A DNA stretch of 64,000 nucleotides from CALJFL01 sp039964455 (GCA_039964455.1 JBDVXK010000012.1:248001-312000); one strand, 5' to 3'; counted from the first letter of the stretch, positions 27,570 through 36,589 are shown. Notes: generated from the sequence alone by a model not told the origin. A program made the numbers and translations.

Positions 27570-28103
27570 CTACTCGTCGAGGAACCAGTTAACTTCTATT
27601 GTGCCCTGCTCCAAATCCACCCCGGATACGACATCGCCGGGCAAATAGGGAATCAATCTTTCCCGGTCATCAATGCTGTCTTCGCAAGCCTTGATCACCA
27701 ACACATCGTTGGCTCCGGTTTCCAGCAGGTAATCCACGGTTCCCAACAGTTCCCGCTTTTCACCCTCCTGACACCAAACCCGCAAACCCTGCAGTTGGCG
27801 CCAGTAATACTCTCCTTGCTCAAGCGTCGGCAATTCGTCTGCCCTGACCGCCACTTCCAACCCTTTAAAGGTCTCCGCTATTTCGCGATCTTCTACGCCC
27901 TCAATACGAGCCACCAGGCCCTTGCCATGGCGTTTGCCGGCGCTGAACGTTATCGGCTCGAGGCCGCTACGCCGCTTCAGCATCCAGGCGTCGAAACCAA
28001 GAAAATTCTCCATCGGCTCCGTGAACGAGTGAATCTTTACCCAGCCCTTTATTCCATAACTGCCGGTAATTTTGCCGGCCACAAGATAGGGGCTGTCACT
28101 CAT
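27570..28103 (-). CDS. rimM: 16S rRNA processing/30S maturation factor RimM
   Basis: 177 residues, an N-terminal RimM domain (GKITGSYGIKGWVKI, about 8-22) and a C-terminal PRC barrel (about 98-175, DYLLETGANDVLVI, LIPYLPGDVV). It binds S19 and aids maturation of the 30S head. Fifteen bp from rpsP. Confidence 0.97.
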   Translation of the reverse strand: MSDSPYLVAGKITGSYGIKGWVKIHSFTEPMENFLGFDAWMLKRRSGLEPITFSAGKRHGKGLVARIEGVEDREIAETFKGLEVAVRADELPTLEQGEYYWRQLQGLRVWCQEGEKRELLGTVDYLLETGANDVLVIKACEDSIDDRERLIPYLPGDVVSGVDLEQGTIEVNWFLDE

Positions 28104-28117
28104 AAAACCAGCGCCAA

Positions 28118-28366
28118 TCAGGCCGCGGCAGCAGCGTCCTTAACCAGCTTGGCCACACGAGGTGACAGCTGTGCGCCCTGGCTCTGCCAGAACTCGATAC
28201 GCTCCGCTTCCAGACGCAGTCGCTCTTCCTTGCCCCGTGCGCCGGGATTGAAGAAACCGACACGCTCAATAAAGCGGCCGTCCCGCGCCTTGCGGCTGTC
28301 TGTTACGGTCAAGTGGTAGAAAGGACGCTTCTTGGCGCCACCACGAGAAAGTCGAATTGTTACCAT
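28118..28366 (-). CDS. rpsP: 30S ribosomal protein S16
   Basis: 82 residues with the S16 signature MVTIRLSRGGAKKRPFY at the start and GRFIERVGFFNP. First gene of the rpsP-rimM-trmD-rplS operon. Confidence 0.98.
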   Translation of the reverse strand: MVTIRLSRGGAKKRPFYHLTVTDSRKARDGRFIERVGFFNPGARGKEERLRLEAERIEFWQSQGAQLSPRVAKLVKDAAAAA

Positions 28367-28482
28367 TTTCGCTTAATTCCTACAATTTAGGTGGTATCTA
28401 CGGCGAACCCGCCAGTTTCTCCACGACAAAAACCGACCCAGTGGCCGGAAAGGTGGCGTATCATACGGAAATTACGTGTGAT

Positions 28483-28510
28483 TTTAAACCCCAGCGACAG
28501 GGTTTTTTTA
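28483..28510. terminator. Possible bidirectional hairpin between ffh and rpsP
   Basis: AAACCC-CAGCGACA-GGGTTTTTTT on the plus strand; on the minus strand the same stem is preceded by A7 and followed by TTTAAAAT. The U tract is better on plus, but the transcribed neighbours (ffh upstream, rpsP downstream) are on minus, so it probably separates ffh from the rpsP operon. Confidence 0.5.
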
Positions 28511-28568
28511 ATGAATTCCGCACCTTACAGGGATCGCACAGGCTTAGCCCTGGCGCCCTTGTTGAGGG

Positions 28569-29963
28569 CTATTGGAAAGGCATACCCCCACCGCCGGCGC
28601 CGCCCATGCCACCGCCGCCAGGTGGCATCATGCCGCCAAGGCCGCGCATCATCTTTTGCATGCCACCGCCCTTCATTTTCTTCATCATCTTTTGCATCTG
28701 CTTGTGCTGCTTGAGCAGGCGGTTCAGATCCTGAACCTGAGTTCCAGACCCTTGCGTAATGCGCCGTTTGCGTGAACCGACAATAAGTTCCGGTTTGCGG
28801 CGTTCGGCAGGCGTCATGGAGTTGATCATGGCCTCCATGCGAGAGAACATTTTCGTGTCCATGTTCTGCTGGGCCATCTGCGCCATGTTGCCCATACCCG
28901 GCAACTTATCGAGCATACCCGTGATGCCACCCATATTATTCATCTGCTGCAACTGATCGCGGAAATCCTCGAGATCAAAACGCTGGCCCTTTTTAACCTT
29001 CTTAGCCAGGCGTTCGGCCTTCGCCTTGTCGACTTTTTGCTCGGCCTCCTCGATCAGCGACATCATGTCGCCCATTCCAAGAATACGTGAGGCCAAACGG
29101 TCCGGGTGGAAAGGGTCCAGCGCAGCCGTCTTTTCACCTACACCGAGGAATTTGATCGGCTTACCGGTAATAGAGCGCACCGACAGTGCCGCCCCGCCAC
29201 GGGTATCAGCGTCGACTTTGGTCAGGATTACACCGGTGAGTGGCAGGGCCTCGCCAAAAGCCTTGGCGGTATTAGCGGCATCCTGTCCGGTCATCGCATC
29301 AACCACGAACAAGGTCTCGATGGGTTTGATTGCCCCGTGTAACTCGGAAATTTCCGCCATCATGGGCTCATCGACAGCCAAACGACCGGCTGTATCGACT
29401 ATCAGCACATCACTGAACTTGATTCGGGCGTGCTCCAGGGCGGCAAGAGCAATATCTACAGGCTTTTGCTCGGCTGTACTTGGGAAGAAGTCGGCCCCAA
29501 CCTCCCCCGCCAGGGTCTCAAGCTGTTTGATTGCGGCAGGCCTGTATACGTCGGCACTCACCACGGTGACAGATTTTTTCTCCCGCTCCTTGAGGAACTT
29601 GGCCAGTTTGGCCACCGAGGTGGTTTTACCCGCCCCCTGCAGCCCCGCCATCATGATTACTGCGGGCGGCTGTGTCGCAAGATTCAGTGATTCGTTGGCG
29701 GCGCCCATCACCGACTCCAACTCGTCCTGAACAATCTTCAGAAAAGCCTGGCCAGGGCTCAGGCTTTTCATAACCTCCTGCCCCATGGCTCGTTGCTTCA
29801 CTGCTTCGACAAAATCCTTCACCACAGGAAGTGCAACGTCGGCCTCCAGCAGGGCCATACGGACTTCGCGCAATGTATCCTGGATGTTTTCCTCACTGAG
29901 CCGCGCCTTCCCGGTAACGGAACGCAGACTGGAGGACAGGCGGTCAGACAAACTCTGAAACAT
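28569..29963 (-). CDS. ffh: Signal recognition particle protein Ffh
   Basis: 464 residues; the SRP54 homologue that targets inner-membrane proteins with 4.5S RNA. N domain (1-85), GTPase G domain with AGLQGAGKTTSVAKL (about 105-119), DTAGR, TKVDADTRGG and the C-terminal Met-rich M domain (about 330-440) ending in a Gly/Pro/Met tail (GGMMPPGGGGMGG). Divergent from the ypjD-like gene. Confidence 0.98.
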   Translation of the reverse strand: MFQSLSDRLSSSLRSVTGKARLSEENIQDTLREVRMALLEADVALPVVKDFVEAVKQRAMGQEVMKSLSPGQAFLKIVQDELESVMGAANESLNLATQPPAVIMMAGLQGAGKTTSVAKLAKFLKEREKKSVTVVSADVYRPAAIKQLETLAGEVGADFFPSTAEQKPVDIALAALEHARIKFSDVLIVDTAGRLAVDEPMMAEISELHGAIKPIETLFVVDAMTGQDAANTAKAFGEALPLTGVILTKVDADTRGGAALSVRSITGKPIKFLGVGEKTAALDPFHPDRLASRILGMGDMMSLIEEAEQKVDKAKAERLAKKVKKGQRFDLEDFRDQLQQMNNMGGITGMLDKLPGMGNMAQMAQQNMDTKMFSRMEAMINSMTPAERRKPELIVGSRKRRITQGSGTQVQDLNRLLKQHKQMQKMMKKMKGGGMQKMMRGLGGMMPPGGGGMGGAGGGGMPFQ

Positions 29964-30062
29964 GGGGTAACTCTCGGTGAAGCGGAAACGCTATTGATTA
30001 TTCAGGGACAAGCCGGTACAAGGTAGCGAAGTATACGTCACCCGGGCCTAACCCCCAAACCA

Positions 30063-30869
30063 ATGTCTGTTGCCTTTATCGCTGTTATCTCCGCGCTGCT
30101 CTACCTGGCCGCCAGCGGCGTGCAATTGCTTGGGATGAGCCAACGACGCGAGCAAACCAGTCGAACCGTTATAGGGCTGGGGCTGGCAGCACTGCTGGGA
30201 CATGCAGTCATCGCCTATGACAGCGTTGTCGGTGAAGGCGGATTGGACCTAGGCTTCTACAAAGTTTCGGCGCTAATTTTTTTGCTGGTCAATGTCGCCT
30301 GCATCGTCGCGCTGTTTCGCCGACCGCTGCAAAACCTATTGGTTGTCTTGTTTCCCCTGTCGGCAGTGTCCGTGCTGGTATCCACCTTCGGGCCATCCAC
30401 CAGCGCGCTTTCGGATAACACCATGGGCACCGGCATGACGGTGCACATAGGCAGCTCTATTCTTGCCTATGCCGTACTGACCCTGGCAGCGATACAATCT
30501 GCCGTGGTGGCCGTGCAGGACCATCAGCTAAAGCTCAGGCATACCCGCGGCATCATTCAAGTACTACCGCCGCTGCAATTGATGGAGACAATGCTGTTCG
30601 AATTGCTCTGGGTTGGCGTAATCATGCTGACTATCGCCATTGTGTCGGGGGCCATCTTTATCGATGACCTTTTCGCCCAGCACCTGGTGCATAAAACTGT
30701 GCTGACAATTTTGGCCTGGGCCCTGTTTTCACTCCTGCTCTGGGGCCATTACCAACTGGGCTGGCGCAGCCAAACGGCTGTACGCCTGACGCTGGCCGGA
30801 TTTGCGCTTCTCATGCTGGCGTTTTTTGGCTCCAAACTGGTACTGGAGCTGGTCCTGAACCGCCCTTGA
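30063..30869 (+). CDS. CcsA-like inner-membrane protein, YpjD family
   Basis: 268 residues, eight predicted membrane spans. It has the cytochrome-c-assembly (CcsA/CcmC) fold: the stretch around 125-140 (MTVHIGSSILAYAVL) carries the conserved His, and a second conserved His is in LLWGHYQLGWRS (about 236-248), normally WGHY(W)AWDP in CcsA. YpjD proteins lie next to ffh and a CorC-like gene in many gammaproteobacteria and their exact role is unclear. Divergent from ffh. Confidence 0.88.
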   Translation: MSVAFIAVISALLYLAASGVQLLGMSQRREQTSRTVIGLGLAALLGHAVIAYDSVVGEGGLDLGFYKVSALIFLLVNVACIVALFRRPLQNLLVVLFPLSAVSVLVSTFGPSTSALSDNTMGTGMTVHIGSSILAYAVLTLAAIQSAVVAVQDHQLKLRHTRGIIQVLPPLQLMETMLFELLWVGVIMLTIAIVSGAIFIDDLFAQHLVHKTVLTILAWALFSLLLWGHYQLGWRSQTAVRLTLAGFALLMLAFFGSKLVLELVLNRP

Positions 30870-30962
30870 AATGAGCACAGTACGCCCCTTTTTGCTACTT
30901 GCTCGCGCTGCGCTTTTTCTTCAAGATACGCGATCTATTTCCGCACAGGACACTCGCCCGAC

Positions 30963-32225
30963 TTGAACGAGGCACCGCTGGGCCTTTTATTCTCCATACT
31001 GGCTGTATTGGTTCTCCTGTCTGCTTTCTTCTCCAGTTCGGAGACAGGCATGATGTCGCTCAACCGTTACCGGTTGAAACACCTCAGGAAAAACAAACAT
31101 CGTGGTGCGCGCCGGGCCAGCAAACTGCTGGATCGCCCGGATCGGCTAATTGGCTTGATCCTGATCGGCAACAACCTGGTAAACATCGCGGCCTCAGCAA
31201 TTGCCACAGTGATCGCGATCAGGCTGTGGGGCGATGCCGGCATCATCATCGCAACCATCGCCCTGACACTGGTCATTCTTATTTTTGCCGAGATAACACC
31301 CAAGACCATCGCCGCGCTTTATCCGGAAAAAATCGCCTTCCCCGCAAGCTACATTCTCTGGCCGCTATTGAAGCTGCTCTACCCCATTGTGGTTGGCGTG
31401 AATGGGATAACCAACGCGCTGCTGCGACTGCTGGGCTTTGACCCAGACAAAAGTGGCGATGAAAATGTGTCTTCGGAGGAGCTGCGCACCATTGTTACCG
31501 AGGCCGGGCAACTTATTCCCACCCAGCACCGGGACATGCTGCTGAACATACTCGACCTCGAAGAGGTTGAAGTCGACGACATCATGGTCCCGCGCTCAGA
31601 GGTTTATGGCATCGACCTCGACGATAGTGACGACGACATCATGCAGTGCCTGCAAAACAGCTCTCACACCTTGCTGCCGGTCTGGCGCGAGGATATCAAC
31701 GATATTCTCGGCATCCTCCATATGCGCAGCATCAGCCGCGTGATAGACCAACGTGGTCTGGACCGGTCAGCCCTTGAAAGAGAGATGGACAAGCCCTATT
31801 TCATCCCCGAAAGCACCCCCCTGCACAGCCAGTTGCTGAATTTTCAAAAGAAAAAGCTGCGTATGGGTATCGTGGTGGATGAGTACGGGCAGGTTATGGG
31901 CCTGGTGGCGCTGGAAGATATCCTTGAGGAAATCGTGGGCGAATTCACCTCCAATTTGCAAAACCCGACGGACAGCATCTACCCGCAAAGGGATGGCAGC
32001 TACATCATTGCCGGCACCGCAACGGTGCGAGACATCAACCGCAATCTTGATTGGGAGCTGCCCACCGACGGGCCGAAAACCCTGAGCGGGCTAATCCTGG
32101 AATATCTTGAGTCGTTTCCGGACGCCAATGCGGGATTGACGATTGCCGGCTATATGCTGGAAATTCTGGAGCTGGAAGGTAATGTGGTGCAGGCAGTAAA
32201 AGCCCGCCCACAGCCCGCTGTCTAA
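30963..32225 (+). CDS. CNNM/CorC-family transporter (HlyC/CorC, YfjD-like)
   Basis: 420 residues. DUF21 membrane domain (about 5-190, AFFSSSETGMMSLNRYRL) with four hydrophobic segments, two CBS domains (about 205-330, VPRSEVYGID, ILHMRSI, LEDILEEIVGE) and a C-terminal CorC_HlyC domain (about 340-415). The family is implicated in Mg2+/Co2+ export. Start is TTG at 30963, which overlaps the stop of a possible 31-codon leader frame (30871-30966). Confidence 0.92.
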   Translation: MNEAPLGLLFSILAVLVLLSAFFSSSETGMMSLNRYRLKHLRKNKHRGARRASKLLDRPDRLIGLILIGNNLVNIAASAIATVIAIRLWGDAGIIIATIALTLVILIFAEITPKTIAALYPEKIAFPASYILWPLLKLLYPIVVGVNGITNALLRLLGFDPDKSGDENVSSEELRTIVTEAGQLIPTQHRDMLLNILDLEEVEVDDIMVPRSEVYGIDLDDSDDDIMQCLQNSSHTLLPVWREDINDILGILHMRSISRVIDQRGLDRSALEREMDKPYFIPESTPLHSQLLNFQKKKLRMGIVVDEYGQVMGLVALEDILEEIVGEFTSNLQNPTDSIYPQRDGSYIIAGTATVRDINRNLDWELPTDGPKTLSGLILEYLESFPDANAGLTIAGYMLEILELEGNVVQAVKARPQPAV

Positions 32226-32413
32226 TTCAATCGAATAGGGTTTGATGCCAACAAGCGCTCTCGCGCCCTGTCGATAATAGCCCGCTTTTCCTCGGGTGCC
32301 GCCATGAACCAGTCGGTTATTTCCCCGGCACTGCGATAGCAGCCCTGACAGATATCATTCTCATCCAACACACAGATCGAGATACAAGGCGACTTGGGTT
32401 CTTCTTCAGTCAA
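32222..32413 (-). CDS. DUF1289 domain protein
   Basis: 63 residues with the DUF1289 pattern: SPCISICVLDENDICQGCYRS (split as SPCISICVLD and CQGCYRS), four cysteines likely binding a metal, then EITDWFMAAPEEKRAI. Function unknown. Overlaps the next minus-strand gene by 4 bp and the end of the CNNM gene by 4 bp. Confidence 0.9.
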   Translation of the reverse strand: MTEEEPKSPCISICVLDENDICQGCYRSAGEITDWFMAAPEEKRAIIDRARERLLASNPIRLN

Positions 32414-32934
32414 GAATCCTGCTCCAGGGTCTCCAGATAATGCTTGGCGTTGCCCACATAATGATCGGCATTGTGAGATAGGGCTAACTGCTGTTCTTCA
32501 CTCAGGGTCGTTTTGACCTTACCGGGTGACCCCAATACCAGGCTGCCATCGGGAATCTCCATACCTTCTGTTACCAGAGCATTGGCTCCTATCAGACAAC
32601 CACGGCCGATACGGGCGCCGTTTAGCACCACTGCGTTAATGCCGATCAGACTGCCATCACCTATCGTACAGCCGTGAAGCATCGCGTTGTGTCCAACTGT
32701 CACGTTCTTGCCTACAACAAGCGGAAAACCGGGGTCTGCATGCATCACGGTGCCATCCTGAATATTACTGCCAGCTCCAACTTCTAAACGTTCCGCGTCG
32801 CCGCGCAACACGCAGCTAAACCAGACGCTGCTGTTTTCGTGCAGCGTGACCTTACCAATCACCGCCGCGTTCGGTGCAATGAAGTGACCTTCACCGATTA
32901 AAGTGACACTGTCATCGCCTAGCCTGTATTTCAT
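32410..32934 (-). CDS. Gamma-class carbonic anhydrase-like hexapeptide protein (YrdA family)
   Basis: 174 residues, a left-handed beta-helix of hexapeptide repeats (IGxxxxIxxxA) followed by a C-terminal helix. Metal ligands fit VMHADP (H about 70), VGHNAMLHG (two His, about 87 and 92). YrdA-type proteins bind zinc; activity is often untested. Translationally coupled to the DUF1289 gene (4-bp overlap) and the Nudix gene (4-bp overlap). Confidence 0.9.
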   Translation of the reverse strand: MKYRLGDDSVTLIGEGHFIAPNAAVIGKVTLHENSSVWFSCVLRGDAERLEVGAGSNIQDGTVMHADPGFPLVVGKNVTVGHNAMLHGCTIGDGSLIGINAVVLNGARIGRGCLIGANALVTEGMEIPDGSLVLGSPGKVKTTLSEEQQLALSHNADHYVGNAKHYLETLEQDS

Positions 32935-33569
32935 GGTGTTTCCTTCCAGTTGCGTTTAAGGTCAAGCCCCGCATCGTATGCCACGTTGACCAGCTGTGCC
33001 AGTACTGCTGCAGTCACTCCCCAGATATTATCGTCTCCCAACTGATAATGCGGCACCATACGAGTCTGCTCACCATCGGTCATCTGTTCCAGCCTGAAGA
33101 TGCCGTGATCGGCGAAGGCCTCCAGCGGGGCCAGAAAAAGGCTATCGAACTCCCCTGGATCCATCACAAATTTCAGCCCTTCGGGAATCTTCGCCACGCA
33201 GGGGTGAACTTCAAAGCCAAATCGGGTGTACAGCGGCTGCAATTCCCCCAGCGGATGCACCTGCTCCTCAACAATACCCACTTCTTCGAAAGCCTCCCGC
33301 TTGGCGGTTACCCATGGGCTGGCATCCTCCGGCTCGCGCTTGCCTCCGGGGAAGGCGATCTCGCCGGGGTGTAGCGCCAGATGACTGGCGCGGCGCCCCA
33401 GCAGCACATGAGGCATCTGTTCCGCGGTCAAGGTCACCAGTACTGCGGCCTGCCTTGCGGGAGATTCCGTCCAGGCGAGCCCATCCAACGGAAGAAAGTT
33501 GGCGAGCGACTGATGGACTTCGTGAGTCAGCATTTTAGTGCTCGAATTCAGTGAGAGTGGCAACGACAT
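32931..33569 (-). CDS. Nudix hydrolase, CoA pyrophosphatase-like (NudL)
   Basis: 212 residues at most. Nudix box: GKREPEDASPW then REAFEEVGI (about 91-113). The UPF0035-like run LHPGEIAFPGGKRE upstream of the box marks the CoA diphosphatase (NudL) group. ATG at 33569 overlaps the upstream gene by 35 bp; a second ATG at 33533, one base after the upstream TAA, is an equally good start giving 200 residues. Confidence 0.9.
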   Translation of the reverse strand: MSLPLSLNSSTKMLTHEVHQSLANFLPLDGLAWTESPARQAAVLVTLTAEQMPHVLLGRRASHLALHPGEIAFPGGKREPEDASPWVTAKREAFEEVGIVEEQVHPLGELQPLYTRFGFEVHPCVAKIPEGLKFVMDPGEFDSLFLAPLEAFADHGIFRLEQMTDGEQTRMVPHYQLGDDNIWGVTAAVLAQLVNVAYDAGLDLKRNWKETP

Positions 33570-33855
33570 CCCAGGCGGGCTGTTCGTAGGGGTGCGCAGT
33601 TTTTAGTGCGCGCACAGCAGCTTCTATACACTCGGGATGGCAAACCATCTCAACCTTGTACTCGACCAAAGTGGTCAGTTCTCCCTGCATGCCGATATGA
33701 GGATCACTACCCGCTACCGGCAAAAACTGCCCCTCTCCCTCAGCCTGCCAGCTGCAGCGCTCGTAATGGCCTATGCGACCTGCGCCGGCGGCAAAAACCG
33801 CGTCTTTGACAGTATCCAGGTGACTGGCCGGCACATAAAAGCTCAGCCGGTACAC
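33535..33855 (-). CDS. NIF3-like (YqfO C-terminal) domain protein
   Basis: 106 residues, a CutA1-like alpha/beta fold as inserted in YqfO/NIF3 proteins: N-terminal YRLSFYVPASHLDTVKDAVF, the GxIGxYxxCSW core and the ending TAHPYEQPAWDV. No metal or catalytic site is evident. First gene of a four-gene minus-strand operon reaching the DUF1289 gene. Confidence 0.85.
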   Translation of the reverse strand: MYRLSFYVPASHLDTVKDAVFAAGAGRIGHYERCSWQAEGEGQFLPVAGSDPHIGMQGELTTLVEYKVEMVCHPECIEAAVRALKTAHPYEQPAWDVVATLTEFEH

Positions 33856-34959
33856 CTAGACGCCCTCTGCCTGTTCTGCGTAAAACTGCGTCGCGAAGGC
33901 ATCAAGGCTGCCGGCTTCTATCGCCTCGCGAATACCGGCCATGTGCTGCTGATAGAAGTGCAGGTTGTGAATAGTATTAAGCTGTGAGCCTAGTATCTCG
34001 TTACATTTATCCAGATGGTGCAGATACGCCCGGCTGAAATTGCTGCAGGTATAACAGCTGCAGGCTTCATCCAGCGGCAAGGTGCTTGTTTTATGCCGCG
34101 CATTACGCAGCTTGAGTTGACCGCGGGAGGTAAAGAGATTGCCGTTGCGAGCATTACGGGTAGGCATAACGCAGTCGAACATATCGACGCCTCGCCTTAC
34201 ACCCTCGAGCAGGTCAGCCGGTGTCCCCACTCCCATCAGGTACCGAGGCTTATTCTCTGGCAACCGCGGTTGCATCATTTCCAGCACGGCCATCATCTCG
34301 TCTTTGGGTTCCCCCACCGATAACCCGCCGATCGCGTAGCCATCGAAATCCAACGCTACCAGGCCAGCGAGCGACTGTTCACGAAGGCTTTCGTACATGC
34401 CACCCTGAACGATACCGAAAAGCGCGGCAGCACTATCACCGTGCGCTGTCTTACTGCGCCGCGCCCAGCGCAGAGATAATTCCATGGACTCGCGAGCCTC
34501 GGCTTCGCTGGCAGGATAAGGCGTGCACTCGTCGAAAATCATCACAATGTCGCTGCCAAGGCTACGCTGTATAGCCATGGATTTTTCCGGATCCAGGAAG
34601 ACTTTCGACCCGTCCACAGGCGACTGGAAACGCACGCCCTCTTCCGAGATTTTGCGCAAATCGCCAAGGCTGAAAACCTGAAAACCGCCGGAGTCGGTCA
34701 GAATGGGGCCATCCCAACCCATGAAATCGTGCAAGTCGCCATGTTGCTCGATAATGTCCGTACCCGGGCGCAACCAGAGATGAAAGGTGTTACCCAGAAT
34801 TATTTCAGCGCCAATGCCTTTGATATCGCGCGGCAACATGCCTTTGACAGTACCGTAGGTACCCACGGGCATAAATGCGGGCGTCTGAACCGAACCGCGG
34901 GGAAAGGTAAGGCTACCGCGTCGGGCATTCCCGTCGCGCCCGGTGAGGTTGAATTCCAT
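33856..34959 (-). CDS. tgt: tRNA-guanine transglycosylase
   Basis: Exchanges G34 for preQ1 in GUN tRNAs, on the queuosine pathway. About 367 residues: FMPVGTYGTVKGM, nucleophile region DSGGFQVFSL (about 95), YAIGGLSVGEP, and the zinc site CSCYTCSNFSRAYLHH with three Cys and one His. An upstream TTG at 34977, overlapping the queA stop (TTGA), would add six residues; ATG at 34959 (MEFNLTGRDG) matches known N-termini. Confidence 0.96.
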   Translation of the reverse strand: MEFNLTGRDGNARRGSLTFPRGSVQTPAFMPVGTYGTVKGMLPRDIKGIGAEIILGNTFHLWLRPGTDIIEQHGDLHDFMGWDGPILTDSGGFQVFSLGDLRKISEEGVRFQSPVDGSKVFLDPEKSMAIQRSLGSDIVMIFDECTPYPASEAEARESMELSLRWARRSKTAHGDSAAALFGIVQGGMYESLREQSLAGLVALDFDGYAIGGLSVGEPKDEMMAVLEMMQPRLPENKPRYLMGVGTPADLLEGVRRGVDMFDCVMPTRNARNGNLFTSRGQLKLRNARHKTSTLPLDEACSCYTCSNFSRAYLHHLDKCNEILGSQLNTIHNLHFYQQHMAGIREAIEAGSLDAFATQFYAEQAEGV

Positions 34960-34973
34960 GTGGCAATGTCGAC

Positions 34974-36044
34974 TCAAGAGGATCCTCCGGTAGGGCCAGA
35001 GCCAGTAATAAACATAGCATCACCGTAGCTGAAGAAACGGTAAGCCTTCGCTATCGCCTCGTGATAAGCCGCCATTATATGATCCTTACCAGCAAAAGCG
35101 CTCACCAGCATCAAAAGTGTCGATTCCGGTAAATGGAAGTTGGTAATCATGGCGTCCACGGTGTTAAAGCGATAACCCGGATAAATAAATATATCAGTAT
35201 CCCCACGAAAAGGCAGAACCACGCCAGTGGCCGCGCTGGCTGTTTCCAGCGAGCGCACCGCGGTGGTTCCTACAGCAATCACCCGGCCCCCGCTCTCTCG
35301 CGTTTTGGCGATGACGCCGCAAGTCTCCTCATCGACTTCGAGGTATTCAGCATGCATGACATGGTCAGCTATATCGTCAGCCCGTACCGGCTGGAACGTG
35401 CCAGCGCCTACATGCAGAGTGACACTAGCCGTGTTAACGCCTCTGGCGCGCAACTGCTCAAGCAGGGCCTCTGTGAAGTGAAGGCCTGCCGTCGGCGCAG
35501 CTACGGCGCCCTCTCGTTGCGCAAAGACGGTCTGGTAGCGTTCCTGATCGGCTACCTCATCCTCACGCTGTATATAAGGGGGCAGCGGCATGTGGCCCAC
35601 TTTAGCCAGAATGCTCATCAGTGGCTCACCGCAATCGCTGACCAGGCTGAACAATTCGCCCTCACGCCCGGTCACTTCGAAACTTGGGCCGGCAGGTACC
35701 CCTCCTTCCCTGTCGCTCAACAAAAGACGCGTGCCAGCTCTGGGGGATTTGGATGCACGCACATGAGCAAGCGCCCTATCATCACTAACAATACGCTCAA
35801 TAAGAATTTCGACTTTTCCGCCAGTGTCTTTCTGACCCCAGAGGCGAGCCGGAATCACTCTGGTATCGTTAAAAACAAGCAGGTCTCCAGGCAACACCTG
35901 GTAGAGGAGGTCTGTAAACTCACCATGACTGATCGCACCGGTATTACCATCCAGGCATAACAACCGGCTGGCTGACCTCTCAGCCAATGGATGCTGGGCG
36001 ATCAACTCGGGAGGCAGCTCGTAGGAAAATTCTGTACGTTTCAT
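34974..36044 (-). CDS. queA: S-adenosylmethionine:tRNA ribosyltransferase-isomerase
   Basis: 356 residues; converts preQ1-tRNA to epoxyqueuosine. Motifs: FSYELPPELIAQHPL at 6-20, FNDTRVIPARL, APTAGLHFTE (about 190), LHVGAGTFQPV and AYRFFSYGDAMFI at the C-terminus. It is transcribed ahead of tgt; the two genes lie within 15 bp. Downstream yajC-secDF are not present in this window. Confidence 0.97.
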   Translation of the reverse strand: MKRTEFSYELPPELIAQHPLAERSASRLLCLDGNTGAISHGEFTDLLYQVLPGDLLVFNDTRVIPARLWGQKDTGGKVEILIERIVSDDRALAHVRASKSPRAGTRLLLSDREGGVPAGPSFEVTGREGELFSLVSDCGEPLMSILAKVGHMPLPPYIQREDEVADQERYQTVFAQREGAVAAPTAGLHFTEALLEQLRARGVNTASVTLHVGAGTFQPVRADDIADHVMHAEYLEVDEETCGVIAKTRESGGRVIAVGTTAVRSLETASAATGVVLPFRGDTDIFIYPGYRFNTVDAMITNFHLPESTLLMLVSAFAGKDHIMAAYHEAIAKAYRFFSYGDAMFITGSGPTGGSS

Positions 36045-36049
36045 AAGGC

Positions 36050-36076
36050 AAAAAAAGCCGGCACGTGGCCGGCTAT
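36050..36076 (-). terminator. Intrinsic terminator after the Ala/Glu-tailed protein gene
   Basis: Minus strand AGCCGGC-CACGT-GCCGGCTTTTTTT, a 7-bp GC-rich stem with seven U. It lies just upstream of queA and separates it from the 36094 gene. Confidence 0.92.
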
Positions 36077-36093
36077 TGGCAAACGGGACAAAT

Positions 36094-36444
36094 TTACTTG
36101 TCCTCGTCCTTGGCCTCTTCGTCTGCAGCTGCCTCTTCTGCCGGAGCTTCTTCTGCAGATGCTTCCTCAGCAGGTGCTTCCTCAGCAGGTGCTTCTTCGG
36201 CAGGAGCCTCTTCAGCAGCGGCTTCTTCTGGTGCAGCTTCCTCTGCGGCAGCTTCCTCTGCGGCAGTTTCCTCTGCGGCGGGTTCAGCAGGCAGTGCTGC
36301 CTTGATCAGACCTTCCTCAACCAGAATGCGAACTTTATCATCGCCATTGATCGCTGCTTTGCTGGAATCCTGTACGGCGTAACGCTCATCACCGCGTTGA
36401 TAAATAGTGTACTCAGCTGTTTTCTTTACAATTTTCATAGCCAT
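36094..36444 (-). CDS. Small protein with basic head and Ala/Glu-rich tail
   Basis: 116 residues, start ATG at 36442-36444 with GGAGAA ribosome-binding site 6-7 bases upstream; the frame runs upstream to 36567 but without support. Residues 1-50 (MAMKIVKKTAEYTIYQRGD, VRILVEEGLI) form a small beta-rich head seen in hypothetical proteins of gammaproteobacteria. Residues 52-116 are a low-complexity acidic tail of Ala-Glu-Glu pentads (PAEEA) ending DEEAKDEDK. No signal peptide, no catalytic motif. A terminator follows. Confidence 0.75.
   Translation of the reverse strand: MAMKIVKKTAEYTIYQRGDERYAVQDSSKAAINGDDKVRILVEEGLIKAALPAEPAAEETAAEEAAAEEAAPEEAAAEEAPAEEAPAEEAPAEEASAEEAPAEEAAADEEAKDEDK
36097..36291 (-). 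repeat. 15-bp repeat run encoding PAEEA pentads
   Basis: Near-identical 15-bp units encode (P/A)AEEA. On the plus strand it shows as gcttcctcagcagg-like tandem copies between about 36160 and 36260. Such runs change length by slippage. Confidence 0.8.
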
Positions 36445-36561
36445 GCTCTTTTCTCCATCGATACTCAGATAAGCCCTGTTGGGCAGATAATAGATTCTAT
36501 GCTCACGCACGAAACGGCGCGCAGTGTACCTATAAATCATGGCAAGGTTAAGGGTGAAATA

Positions 36562-36589
36562 TTGCACTTTAGGAAACGGTTGTTATAAT
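36562..36589 (+). promoter_or_regulatory. Sigma-70 promoter of tRNA-Leu
   Basis: TTGCAC (36562-36567), 16-bp spacer, TATAAT (36584-36589), then a GC-rich CGCGCGC discriminator typical of stringently controlled stable-RNA promoters. The tRNA begins 45 bases downstream. Confidence 0.8.

Noticed and set aside
36065..36588. Several plus-strand frames rich in Ala/Ser or Cys/Phe/Leu opposite the Ala-Glu tail
   Set aside because: Antisense of a 15-bp repeat; no start site, and the minus-strand gene has a good ribosome-binding site and a terminator.
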